Assembly (NCBI GenBank): GCA_032718475.1
Contig: JAUCBJ010006274.1
Coordinates: 1 to 48,607 of the forward strand
DNA length: 48,607 nt
Reading direction: 5' to 3'
DNA from: Nemertoderma westbladi
Lineage: Eukaryota; Xenacoelomorpha; Nemertodermatida; Nemertodermatidae
Shown here piece by piece: positions 1 through 9,153 of the stretch (positions are counted from its first letter, which is position 1; every line of letters starts with the position of its first letter). The position numbers and the translations under genes were made by a program. The notes beneath the pieces are model-generated. The model was given only the letters and a program-made list of their open reading frames with translations, did no database searches and was not told the DNA's origin.

Positions 1-574
1 TATATATAGATGTTGCGCTTAACAAATACGCCATGTCGAAATATGTATATTGGCGCTTTTGCGACCTGTTTATATAAGATGAGGGCGTTCTGCGGGATAT
101 AATGGCGTTTTGTAGGCATGTCATCTTAACGCCACAATGGCGATAATGCTACTTAAGACCAAAAAATTCATCATAAGTGGCGTTTGTCATCATCCTATCA
201 TCTCTTGTATTTCATGCAACGAAAAAAGCATATGTTCCTGGGGAACGATTTATAATTCTTTTTGACGGCACCCTGGCTAGCAATAAAAAATAAACCATTT
301 TTAATATAAACAATTAAAATGAGCATAATATTAATTAAAGCTATAAACTCATGGGGTGACTATTAATGGCATTTATTGTGGTATATAGGCCTAAGTAAAA
401 ACACGGGACCTACAGTAAATTATCAGCAATTTACGATTTATGTTCGCATAAGAAGCCTAAGAAGTTTGCTAGGTTCACCAAAGTCAGGTTTTTTAGGATC
501 TAATTTAGACTTTTTATCCTGCAGGCTGCATCGCATGTACCAGTTATACCAAACAGCCAATATACAAAAATTAA
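1..574. other. AT-rich sequence, no gene recognised
   Basis: Short open frames here lack codon structure or recognisable motifs. The first 150 bases repeat the phrase TGGCG several times, which also recurs in the tandem repeat downstream, so this may be a decayed earlier copy. I see no gene. Confidence 0.5.
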
Positions 575-1083
575 ATACAGAAGCGTGATTGGCGCAAGTT
601 TGTGGTGCTGCTTCCCAGTGGATAGTTACTGCCCACAACTATATTAGTTTCGTAGGCCGTTCCTTTCCCCTTTGAGGCTTCACTCTTATTGTCATCTCTT
701 GGGCTCCCTCTTGAGAATGCCTTCATTTGTGATGCGAAACAGTACGAGCGCAACCAGTCTAGTGATGGAGACGAGTTTATTCACGAAATTGGCAAATTGT
801 TGACCTATTTATTGTTGGCACACTGTAAACATTTTACAACTAAAGTGGCGTTTCAATTCAAATTCCCATATAAAACAAATTAATAATAAGCAGAATGATT
901 CTGCGGGTAATATTTAGGAATGTCCAGTCCAGTGTACTGTAATTTGTTTCGAAGGCCACATTATTTACATCAACTGAACCATAACATACATGGACCTTCA
1001 AAATCATAGGCAAAACCATACCGGTATCACCTGCACTGTGACCTTAAGAGATCTAAAGACTTACCCGAATCATCATAACCATA
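575..1083. repeat. Tandem repeat R, iteration 1 (left part)
   Basis: The stretch shares long near-identical blocks with 2790-3720 and 4235-6150. One block begins GATTGGCGCAAG and continues into CTGCTTCCCAGTGG (about 585, 3562 and 6048). A second contains CACGAAATTGGCAAATTG (about 783 and 4324). A third contains GTGACCTTAAGAGATCTAAAG or near variants (about 1038, 3140, 5270). The blocks keep one cyclic order, so this is a tandem array of a unit of roughly 1-1.9 kb rather than independent insertions. It continues after the inserted TIR element at 2443. No coding capacity or known family recognised. Confidence 0.65.
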
Positions 1084-1355
1084 TCGTCCCTTTCATTTTG
1101 AAACCACCTATATGCCATTTTTGCCGAAATGGTGATTTCTGCGTTTCTCTATGTTAAAATGTATTCTTTTACTTTTATAAGAAGGGATCTAGGGGTCTTA
1201 ACCTCGAATGATAAGTTTATTTTACCGAAAATAACTTATCTTTTATTGGCGCAATTGTAGGACTAATCCCATCACATGCGTACTTTTTAACCGGGTAGTG
1301 TACAAATTTAGGAATCGCGTAATTTTTCTTGAAATTAATATCTCATATCTCTCCA

Positions 1356-1400
1356 AACCACGTACGCGTTTCGACCTTACTGGGTCTCATCAGCGTGGTG
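1356..1400 (-). ncRNA. Type I hammerhead self-cleaving ribozyme
   Basis: Read on the minus strand, all core elements are present in order: stem I 5' strand ACCACG; core CTGATGA; stem II GACC/GGTC closing a six-base loop; core GAA; a very short stem III in ACGCGT; cleavage base A (NUH triplet GTA); then stem I 3' strand CGTGGT, perfectly complementary to the first. Beyond a small internal loop, stem I gains TCC/GGA. Predicted cleavage is between 1363 and 1362. Very short stem III is typical of metazoan and Penelope-type hammerheads, which may work as dimers; that fits the tandem units here. Activity is inferred, not shown. Confidence 0.88.
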
Positions 1401-1462
1401 TCGGATTCGAACCTGGGACCTCGAGGCGGAAGCCGAGACTACAACCACTAGGCCACATGTTC
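1395..1462 (-). promoter_or_regulatory. tRNA-derived Pol III promoter (A and B boxes) upstream of the hammerhead
   Basis: On the minus strand the A box TGGCCTAGTGG (1445-1455) and B box GGTTCGAATCC (1403-1413) both match the Pol III consensus at tRNA-like spacing. The anticodon-like loop reads CTTCCGC, but the T-stem keeps only two pairs and the acceptor arms do not pair, so this is tRNA-derived, not a tRNA gene. The 3' end of the tRNA-like part runs into stem I of the hammerhead. The arrangement predicts a Pol III transcript that reaches the ribozyme within about 100 nt. Confidence 0.75.
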
Positions 1463-2442
1463 TTGAGATATGGAGTATTAATTTCAAAGACAGCTGCCAT
1501 TTTTTAGCCCCTGATTTTTGATTATTGATAGTAACAATGTGTTGGCAAGCTGTATTTTTCGAGGTGTTTGTTATTTTACTTTTATAAGAAGGGATCTAGG
1601 GTCTTAACCTCGAATGATAAGTTTATTTTACCGAAAATAACTTATCTTTTATTGGCGCAATTGTAGGACTAATCCCATCACATGGTTTGGAGAGATATGA
1701 GATATTAATTTCAAGAAAAATTACGCGATTCCTAAATTTGTACACTACCCGGTTAAAAAGTACGCATGTGATGGGATTAGTCCTACAATTGCGCCAATAA
1801 AAGATAAGTTATTTTCGGTAAAATAAACTTATCATTCGAGGTTAAGACCCCTAGATCCCTTCTTATAAAAGTAAAATAACAAACACCTCGAAAAATACAG
1901 CTTGCCAACACATTGTTACTATCAATAATCAAAATGTATTCTGAATCCGATTAACACACTTAGAAGGCCATGCCCCCTCCCACGTATAACTGAGATATTT
2001 AACTTTTCAAAACCACCTATATGCCAGTTTTGCATAGACCGCATGATAAAGAAATTTACGAAACGTTGATTTAAAATTGGAAACAACGAATCAGGAGCTA
2101 GAATTGTTGTTTATTATGATAGAGGGAGATTTGTTTTATATTTTTAAAACTTAATAATCGAATTCGTCTTAAGGGTTTTAATAATTTTTGAGTGATCATT
2201 GTGAAAAATGAAATATTTTTTTTGAAACAACCTATATCCCTATACATTGTTTCCTACCTAATATGTTACATAATTCCAATACCATAACTTTTTTCGTTTA
2301 AAATCGTTAAATTTAATGGATTCAAAAGTAAATAAGACCAAAATCCGGGAATATTACTTTCAAACAAAATTAGAATCGAAAATGCCGTTTTACAGGAAAA
2401 TACATTTTTGTCATTTAGGTTGTTTGAAAATGAAAGGGACGA

Positions 2443-3720
2443 TAAAATCTTGAAACAGAACTATAACATGAAACCATAACACCAAAAATCGCAAAACTTA
2501 ACCATACCATTACTCTGGGCGTACTGAAGCCATTTTACATATACCCTGGCGATATGTAGACTTTTAATAACCACATTGGCAAATTGTTTACATATTTAGC
2601 ATCTGGCGCATGCCGAATATTTTATAACAAAATTGGTGTTTCATTACATGTTCGTAAATATTACAAATTGAGACAAGTTTTTTGATGTTCGTGTGCCAGA
2701 ATATACTTAGTAGAAATGCTATGAAGAGCTCCTATTATATAATAATATAATATACATTATATATAATTATACAATATATGAAGAGCTGAAGAGATCATAT
2801 TGGCTATCGACAATTTTTGTCGAATTAAAACCATTTTACGTAGATACTGGCGTTATGTAGTCTTTTATTCACGAAATTTGCATATTTATAGTTGGCACAT
2901 TGTAAACATTTTACATCTAAATTGGCGTTTCAATTCAAATTCCCATATAAAACAAATTGATAAGACATGTTATTTTTTATATGTCAGAAACCACAAAATT
3001 AACTGAGCAGAATTCTGCGGGTAATATTTAGGAATGTCCAGCGTACAGTAATTTGTTTGGAAAGCCACTGAACCAATAGCCAAACCTTAATCTGAACCAT
3101 AATATGGATCATAACAAAACCATACCGGTATCATTACCTGCACTGTGACCTTAAGAGATCTAAAGCCGTACCCGAATCATAATCATATCTTGAAACAGAA
3201 CCCTTACATGAAACCATAATAACGATAACGCAAAACTGAACCATACCCTTACTCTGGGCGTATTGAAACCATTTTACATATAACCTGGCGATATGTAGAC
3301 TTAATAACCTCATTGGCAAATTGTTAACATATTTAGCATCATATTTCATATTTATATGTCATAAATAAACCCCTATCATTTAAATTAAAAAAACCGGTCA
3401 TTAAAATTGAAAAAACCCCCATCATTAAAGTTGTCTGATCGCATAATACGAATCTTTATCCTAACCTTAACATGAACAACATTAAAACCTTGTCATTATT
3501 ACTTGTAGGGCGTACCTAGACATTGAACAGTCCGTCATACCAATACCAGTACTGAAACGTGATTGGTGCAAGTTTTCGGTGCTGCTTCCCAGTGGATGTT
3601 TATTGTTCACACATATGTTCGTTTCATCAGCCGTCCCATCCCCTTTGGGGCTCCACTCTTAATGTCATCTCTTGGCCTGCCTCTTGAGAATGCCTTCAAT
3701 CGTGAGGAGAAACCTACCGA
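2443..3720. repeat. Tandem repeat R, end of iteration 1 and iteration 2
   Basis: 2443-2722 completes iteration 1 and is nearly identical to 5628-5838, for example at the phrase ATTACTCTGGGCGTA. 2790-3720 is the fullest uninterrupted iteration, containing all five blocks in order. The only frames are short and broken. The AT microsatellite at 2735-2780 separates the two. Confidence 0.65.
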
Positions 3721-3889
3721 TCAGATGGCTGCCGTCGGCTGATCAGTGATTGCATTCACCAAGTTTAGCTTATTGGGGTCGGTCTGGACCAGCCCATTTA
3801 TTTTGGTGAACGCAGACTTATTAAACGAGTGCAATGATAGTTGTAATGAAGACGAGTCTGTGCTGACTAAAATACTCAACCACATTAGG

Positions 3890-4172
3890 TTCTACCTTGG
3901 TGTGGTGGTTGCATTGAATTCACATCTCCTGTAGGTTGTGGTTTCGATCCTTACATGGGCCAGGGCAGTTTTTGTTCCGGCACGAATGCTTTAAAGGGAC
4001 CAGCCAGGGCTCATCTCTGCCTTGCATCCTTAAGTGGTAGCTAAATGAGTACTAGAGTTTCCTCTGGGGAGTTAAGTTCTGGGGGACCGCACTGGAAATC
4101 AGACTTTGTGCGTAATCCCTGGCCAAGCGGCCGAAGAAAATTTACTTTTTTTACTTTACTTTACTTTAAAAC
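3890..4172 (+). mobile_element. tRNA-derived SINE with (TTTAC)n tail
   Basis: A degenerate tRNA head has an A-box-like TGGTGTGGTGG (about 3898) and a B-box-like GGTTTCGATCC (about 3941). A body follows with a typical SINE-like closing phrase (CCCTGGCCAAGCGGCC), and the copy ends in TTTACTTTACTTTACTTTA. Length about 280 bp. It lies inside repeat R. No convincing target duplication found. Confidence 0.6.
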
Positions 4173-4234
4173 GCAAAACAGAATCATTCCTCAAAGACAC
4201 ACAATGAACCATGTCGTATCCAGAACCTAAGCAG

Positions 4235-4435
4235 AACCACACAATAAGATCATATTGGCTATCGTCACTTTTGGCGAAATAGAACTATTTTACATACATA
4301 CTGGCGTTATGTAGTCTTTTGTTCACGAAATTGGCAAATTGTTCACATATTTATAGTTGGCACATTGTAAACCTTTTACATCTAAATTGGCGTCCCATAT
4401 AAAACAAATGAATAAGACAAATGGATAGATTTATT
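4235..4435. repeat. Tandem repeat R, start of iteration 3
   Basis: Nearly collinear with 2790-2970: both contain TATTGGCTATCG, then GGCGTTATGTAGTC, then CACATTGTAAAC. Between here and 5195 lies unrelated AT-rich sequence, so iteration 3 has been split. Confidence 0.6.
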
Positions 4436-5190
4436 TATACATGTAAAAATCAATAACAGATGCACCAAATAATGCATATAGGTATTGTCCAACATACTGT
4501 AGCATATAGGTTTACCCCTAAAGCTTTGCAGCTTATTTCCAAGGGGGTCCTTTATGTTACTTGGTTACAAATACAATATTACACTATGCTAACCTAAAAC
4601 CAATATAAAACGTAATTACACTATGTACAACTTTACCGAGAACGTGAGAATTGTACGACTCAACGATAAAGATGTAACTATGTACAGTACAATTTAATAT
4701 TAATATAAAACGAAATTAAACTACGTACAACTTTAACGAGAGCGAGACAATACTCCGACTCAACGAAAAATATGTAACTATCGCCTTTAACCATTTTCGG
4801 AATATTTAAATCCTTCACTTGAACCCCATGGGCAGCACAATGCCGCCTTAATCAATTGTAAGAATATTATTGGTTAAATTGAAATTAAATTGCATAAATT
4901 ATGTAATGTAATATATTACCCTCAAACCAATAGGAATCCCTTCAAGCAATATTAAATTAACTTTTCTAGACCAGTTTTTCCTGCCGCCCATCACGAATAT
5001 GAACTCCATTTTTCTTCCTCAATAGTTATAAGAAAGTTATAAGAGCATTTAAATAAAGGCGGCACCCTGCCGCCCGGGGGTGAAGTTATAATTATATAAA
5101 GGCGCACACTGCCGCCTTTAGGAGCATGGTCCTGAATTATTTAGAATGAAAATTGAGGAAGTGTGCCGCCTTTTTTAAGTATTGGTACGC
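4436..5190. repeat. AT-rich segment with GGCGGC/GCCGCC hairpins
   Basis: No gene seen. GC-rich words stand out in an AT-rich background: TGCCGCC near 4840, 4982, 5078, 5111 and 5162. They include the perfect hairpin GGCGGCA-CCC-TGCCGCC (about 5067-5083) and the imperfect AAAGGCG-CACAC-TGCCGCCTTT just after it. The pattern suggests a decayed foldback or MITE element, but I could not define ends or a target duplication. Confidence 0.4.
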
Positions 5191-5194
5191 AAAG

Positions 5195-6150
5195 GGTTAA
5201 TCTGAACCATAACATGGACCATAACTAAATCATGGATAAAACCATATCGGTATCATTTTTACCTCACTGTGACCTTGAGAGATCTAAAGCACTACCCGAA
5301 TCATAATTGTATCTTGAAACAGAACCCTTACATGAAACCATAACAGCGATAACGAAAAACGGGGGGGGGGGGGGGGGGGGAAATGGAAGCAAAACCCGCC
5401 TTGGCGAATTAATATCCCGCCTCAATGTTAAATTCTCAATTTAGGGAAAGGAGCAGGTTACAGTGAAACGTTATTTTAACCAAAACAATAAACTAAACAA
5501 AATAGAAAAGCTTACAGTTTTCTTTTGGAGAGTAAATTAGCTGTTATTTGCGTCGAATTTCCCCTGGAGAGGGATGAAATTTTATTGCGTCCAGTTCCCC
5601 CCCCTATCTGCAAAACTGAATCATAACATTACTCTGGGCGTATTGAGACCGTTTTACATATACCCTGGCGATATGTCGACTTTTAATAACCACATTGGCA
5701 AATTGTTAACATATTTAGCTTCTGGCGCATGCCGAATATTTTATAACAAAATTGGCGTTTCATTACATGTTCGTAAATATTACAAATTGAGACAAGTTTC
5801 TTGTTGTTCGTGTGCCAGAATATACTTAGTAGAAATGCAATAAACAGAGAAGCCGGCAAATATAATAAATGTAAATTGTTGAGAAAACCCCTATCATTAA
5901 AATTGTCTGACCGCATAATACGAACCTTTATCCTAACCTTAACATGAACCACATTAAAACCTTGTCATTATTACTTGTAGGGCGTACCTAGACATTCAAC
6001 AATCCGTCATAACATACAGCCATACCAATACTTCAATGCAGAAACGTGATTGGCGCAAGTTTTCGGTGCTGCTTCCCAGTGGATGTTTACTGGTCACACA
6101 TATTTTCGTTTCATCAGCCGTTCCTTCCCCCTCTGGGGCTCCACTCCATT
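5195..6150. repeat. Tandem repeat R, iteration 3 (interrupted by a MITE)
   Basis: Collinear with 3060-3690. The continuity is broken only by the G-tract-bearing element at 5361-5604: the sequence before it matches about 3230 and the sequence after it matches about 3233. The array ends near 6150. Confidence 0.65.
5361..5604. mobile_element. Short MITE-like element M, copy B, with 20-G end
   Basis: The right end reads TTTATTGCGTCCAGTTCC followed by C8. The left end is a run of 20 G followed by AAATGGAAGCAAAACC, an inverted match to the right end. The interior matches 44403-44594 and 47724-47830. Its absence from the homologous position in repeat R iteration 2 shows it inserted there. The left G-run looks like an expanded version of the G4-5 terminus of copy A. 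Confidence 0.65.
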
Positions 6151-7205
6151 GTAATTACAAATCACATTCAATGAATTCAATAGCTAAATTTGCAGTGAAA
6201 ACATTGTCAAAGGGAGTGAAAATAATGTAGTTGATTGTTTAACGCCATTTCTATGGAAGGAGTTAAAATAATGTTCTATTTTTAAATAAAATTTATTGGT
6301 TTTACAGTATTATATTATTAGCTTCACAATTTTTTCATTTATGGCGCATTTCCTACTAATCCCTTATTAGAAAATTCATTTTAATCATAATTTGTTAATT
6401 CGTCATTTTTTATATTTATTGCGCATTGTTAACTGCGATCTGAACCAATATCATATATAAGAAAGGCGTATTTGATCCATTATATCTATATATATATATA
6501 ACAGGTTCTGCATTCTCCACTATTTGATAATAGAATGGCGTATAGATATCGGCTATCGCTATTGGGTAGAGAGGCATGTGTGCACAGTAAACCATCAAAT
6601 TATATTACAATAATCGTCTATGATAATAAAATGCTAATAATCCTATGTTATTTATTACAACTCTTTAATATTTGCCTGGAAAAGAAAAGTGTAAACTACA
6701 ACTATTTATTACATGGAAAACAAATACATTTGTTTTGCATGTAATACGTAATTTTGTTCCACAAAATTGCCTTTTCACGTCCCCTAAATTCACGCCCCGT
6801 TTCACTACTCCTTGCTAGCAGTAAACAACTGTACCGGTACTTTGCTTCTAGTGTACCTGGACAGTTTAGTATGCACTCAAGAAATATCCGCAATTTTTAT
6901 AAAGTTGAGCCAGAATAATTGCATTCAACAGTGTATATTTTTTAGGAAATTTGTATGAAAAGAAACCTCTAACCAAGAAAACTCGGTTATAAATTGGTGA
7001 AAAAGCTATTTTGTGGAATTCAATTATATCATGCATGTATTATAGTTGAGAGATCAGTCAACATTAAAACAATAATAAAACAATATATATATTATATTAT
7101 ATATCTATAATATAGTATATGAGTAACATTAATGTCCACAATCTATTGGCCAGTCCAATTTACAGTCTATTGTCCAGCATGTGATCATGAGTTCGATGAT
7201 GGATA
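6151..7205. other. AT-rich intergenic sequence, 3' flank of Cys-loop gene 1
   Basis: No gene recognised; short frames are incidental. A (TA)n tract lies at about 6485-6501 and another at 7080-7120. From about 7030 the sequence is alignable with 32930-33071, the 3' flank of gene 2 (shared phrases TATAGTTGAGAGAT and GAGTAACATTAATGTC or near variants), showing that the gene duplication extended past the stop codon. Confidence 0.5.
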
Positions 7206-7211
7206 TTTATT
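7206..7211 (-). promoter_or_regulatory. Candidate polyadenylation signal AATAAA, gene 1
   Basis: AATAAA on the minus strand about 15 bases after the stop codon of gene 1. The equivalent place in gene 2 reads ATTAAT. It is close to the stop codon for a polyadenylation signal, so it is only a candidate. Confidence 0.35.
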
Positions 7212-7225
7212 GACCGTCATTTAGT

Positions 7226-7975
7226 TTAATACAGATTCTTTGGCTGGACAGCTAATATGAAGTACACCAGACAATATATGAAGGTACACATAATATAGCT
7301 TGTAGGGAAGATAATTCGAGCAATTTTGTCGAGACGGATGGCTTTATAGTTAGTGGAGTCAACTGAGTGGGTTTTGCGTTTAAAAACAATATCGCAGTGG
7401 CAGACTGCTGCAAACTGAACAAGGGTTGCGAAAACCCACAGCAACCCAGCCGCAAAAGCGACATCTAGGGCCTTGATGTAGGAGACCTTGGGAAGTCGGT
7501 TGTAGGTGTTAAGACTTAGAGTGAGGAGGGTGAGGACACTGGTAATACTGATAGAGGCTCGTGCTGGTACAGCCCGGTAGTCAACCCAGAATCCAACCCA
7601 AGACATTACAACGATTAGGTTGAGTGGGACGAATGCACTGATAGCGTAGTAGCTGATGAGTCGATTGAGTGGGATGTAGATTCGGAGAGTCGAGAAGATA
7701 CCGCTAGGTGTTTGGCGTGACTCCCGTATGAATGATAAGTTTCCGGTTCGGATGGTCTCATGGCTCGGCATCTCAATGTCGGCTACAACTTCTGCTCCTA
7801 GATTTGATTCGCTCATTGCAAAGAAGTCGAAATAAACATGTTCCTCCGAATAGCTGTAACTCTCGAGGATAATGGGGCAGATCTGGGAGTCTAGAGGGAA
7901 GTAGGCCAGATCATATTGGCACCCCGCAACTATGGGAACACGGGTGTTGTAATAAACGTCGCCATTTGGGTAGAC
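7226..7975 (-). CDS. Cys-loop receptor gene 1, exon 2 (Cys loop plus M1-M4)
   Basis: This exon encodes the second half of a pentameric ligand-gated ion channel subunit of the plasma membrane. It opens after an AG acceptor at GTC (Val). It has the Cys loop with exactly 13 residues between cysteines and the FPLDSQ core, about residues 158-172 of the spliced protein. M1 (ending SWVGFWVDY) lies near 245-270. M2 has the run VPARASISITSVLTLLT near 275-294, with Leu at 9'. M3 is near 305-330 and M4 near 360-382, just before the end. Pro-Ala-Arg before M2 is the signature of anion-selective (GABA/glycine/GluCl-like) channels. The M3-M4 loop is short, about 30 residues. The exon supplies 249 codons plus a stop. 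Ligand cannot be inferred. Upstream exon at 11485-11901; paralogue at 33072-34589. Confidence 0.88.
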   Translation of the reverse strand, partial: VYPNGDVYYNTRVPIVAGCQYDLAYFPLDSQICPIILESYSYSEEHVYFDFFAMSESNLGAEVVADIEMPSHETIRTGNLSFIRESRQTPSGIFSTLRIYIPLNRLISYYAISAFVPLNLIVVMSWVGFWVDYRAVPARASISITSVLTLLTLSLNTYNRLPKVSYIKALDVAFAAGLLWVFATLVQFAAVCHCDIVFKRKTHSVDSTNYKAIRLDKIARIIFPTSYIMCTFIYCLVYFILAVQPKNLY

Positions 7976-8011
7976 CTGGCAATATTACCATAATCAGGAC
8001 CTCAAAATTAA
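7976..8011 (-). repeat. Inverted-repeat arm at 3' end of gene 1 intron
   Basis: The last ~36 intron bases pair with the first ~36 intron bases at 11449-11484. In plus-strand reading, ATTACCATAATCAGG here corresponds to the reverse complement of CCTGATATGGTAAT there, and similarity extends through AATTAA. The same inverted ends bound the intron of gene 2. Confidence 0.7.
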
Positions 8012-8262
8012 TTTGTATTTGTTTCTGCATGATAATTTTTTTTGCAAAATTTCCTTCATCTTTATTCAAATTGTTATCTTCGATGTAGAATGAGTTCTGA
8101 ATATGTTTTTTGACTGGAACATGTTATAGATTTCGAATTTTTTGGATATTATGTGCATGTGTGTAGGTGATGATTGTATATGTGCGTGCAGTGTTCCAAT
8201 TCATTATGTTTGGATAGTAGATGCGCTTGAATTGTAGTAGTGTTAGTTTTTTTACCCGCTGC

Positions 8263-8516
8263 TGTAATAGACCAATATAATCATTTTCATATATCCTCAT
8301 ATTCAGAACATCCAGTGGAGGGTTACTGTTTTGTTTCTATATAATGTTGATAACCTAGCTTTAAATATTGCAGTAAACTGGTTTATGAGTAACGGTGGTT
8401 ACCGGTACTGATTGAAAGATATAATGCATGGCAGTACTGGCAGTATATAGATAGACCTCTATATTAATGGCGTTTTGATATTGTCATTCTGCTCTCTGAA
8501 TATCCACAGAAGGATG
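8263..8516 (+). repeat. 5' LTR (partial) of a decayed Ty3/gypsy element
   Basis: The sequence from TG at 8263 (ATAGACCAATATAATC follows) to CCACAGAAGGATGG is alignable with 10915-11162, which sits on the other side of an integrase remnant. Shared phrases include AATGGCGTTTTGATATTGTC. The two copies are clearly diverged, so the insertion is old. The LTR runs straight into integrase sequence, so most of the internal region (gag, protease, RT) has been deleted. Confidence 0.65.
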
Positions 8517-9153
8517 GATCAGACTGAGTTGATTGAGCAGATCCTTGGGGGGTTTCAAGCAATCCATGCGGCCTCAGACTCAGTCAAACTTTTTAAATCT
8601 ATAAGTGACTCCCTGTCGGTAAACTGCAACCTCATCCTGTTTGGTGATCACTTAGTCATACCAAAGGCTGCTCGAAGTGATATTCTAGAATGCCTTCAAA
8701 GTCCTCATCAAGGAGTGACGAGTACCAAACAATGTGTGCGCCAAACGGTATACTGGCCCGGAATTAGCAGGGACAATAAGGCAATGACATGGGAATGCTA
8801 ACACTGTCAGCAGCGATTGCCAAGTCTACCGAATGAAACTCTCAAGGCAGATGACCCACCTACCCGAACATTTCAGCTCACAACTGCAGACCTATTTAAT
8901 TGATGAGATGCCTTTTTTGGTATATACTGACTGCTTCTCTGGTTACACAAGCATCACGGAGTGGCAAACACCACCATGTGCCAGATAAGTAACCTCTGTA
9001 TTATGCAAACACTTTGTAGACTTGGGGGTTCCAATTGTATTAAGAACTGATGGGGAACCACAATTTTCGGCCCGTTTCACCAGGGATTTCCTGAAATATT
9101 GTGGCTTTGCATGGAAACCCAGCACACCCCACTACCCAACCAGTAATGATCAT
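8517..9153 (+). pseudogene. Ty3/gypsy integrase remnant, N-terminal zinc domain and catalytic core (part 1)
   Basis: The frame from 8475 to 8801 carries the integrase zinc-binding region, ending in the conserved TVYWPGISRD. The expected first His is Gln, and a stop codon falls between the two zinc-binding cysteines. Further on, in shifted frames, the catalytic core can be read: ADLF with the first Asp (about 8888), then a TDGEPQF-type motif with the second Asp (about 9050). The frame is broken at several points, so it is not functional. It is cut at 9153 by a LINE insertion and resumes at 10328. Confidence 0.75.
9142..9153. repeat. Left target-site duplication of LINE Y copy 1
   Basis: AGTAATGATCAT, repeated exactly at 10328-10339. 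The integrase reading frame runs through one copy of this word, so the other is the duplicate made on insertion. Confidence 0.85.

Larger units (their letters stand above)
1156..1942. mobile_element. Hammerhead/tRNA retroposon (retrozyme-like), inverted partial dimer with 12-bp TSD
   Basis: The insertion 1168-1930 is flanked by the direct repeat AAAATGTATTCT (1156-1167 and 1931-1942). On the minus strand, a 5'-truncated unit A runs 1684 to 1363 and ends in a tRNA-like segment and a hammerhead. A second unit B follows head-to-tail from the predicted cleavage site (1362 down to 1168). A third copy C lies inverted on the plus strand (1681-1930) and also begins at the base matching that cleavage site. 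Combining B/C with the rest of A gives a unit of about 407 nt. Tandem hammerhead units of this size are the hallmark of retrozymes and Penelope-associated ribozyme repeats. The long TSD and inversion indicate target-primed retrotransposition (inference). No protein is encoded. Confidence 0.8.
1084..2442. mobile_element. Non-autonomous TIR DNA element with TA target duplication
   Basis: The left end reads TCGTCCCTTTCATTTT and continues into GAAACCACCTA. The right end is its inverted complement, with 24 of 26 bases matching after the first base. The element is flanked by TA on both sides (1082-1083 and 2443-2444). In uninterrupted copies of the surrounding repeat (about 3185, 5300) the sequence on the two sides is contiguous, which confirms an insertion. 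It is 1.36 kb with no transposase frame, so it is non-autonomous. TA duplication suggests a Tc1/mariner-like mobiliser (inference). Sub-terminal motifs similar to ACCACCTATATGCCA recur at about 1104, 2011 and 2226. It hosts the hammerhead-bearing insertion at 1168-1930. Confidence 0.8.

Noticed and set aside
3620-3645. Second hammerhead candidate (minus strand GGCTGATGAAACGAAC), also near 6108
   Set aside because: CTGATGA runs directly into AAAC-like sequence with no stem II between the two core boxes, so no hammerhead fold.
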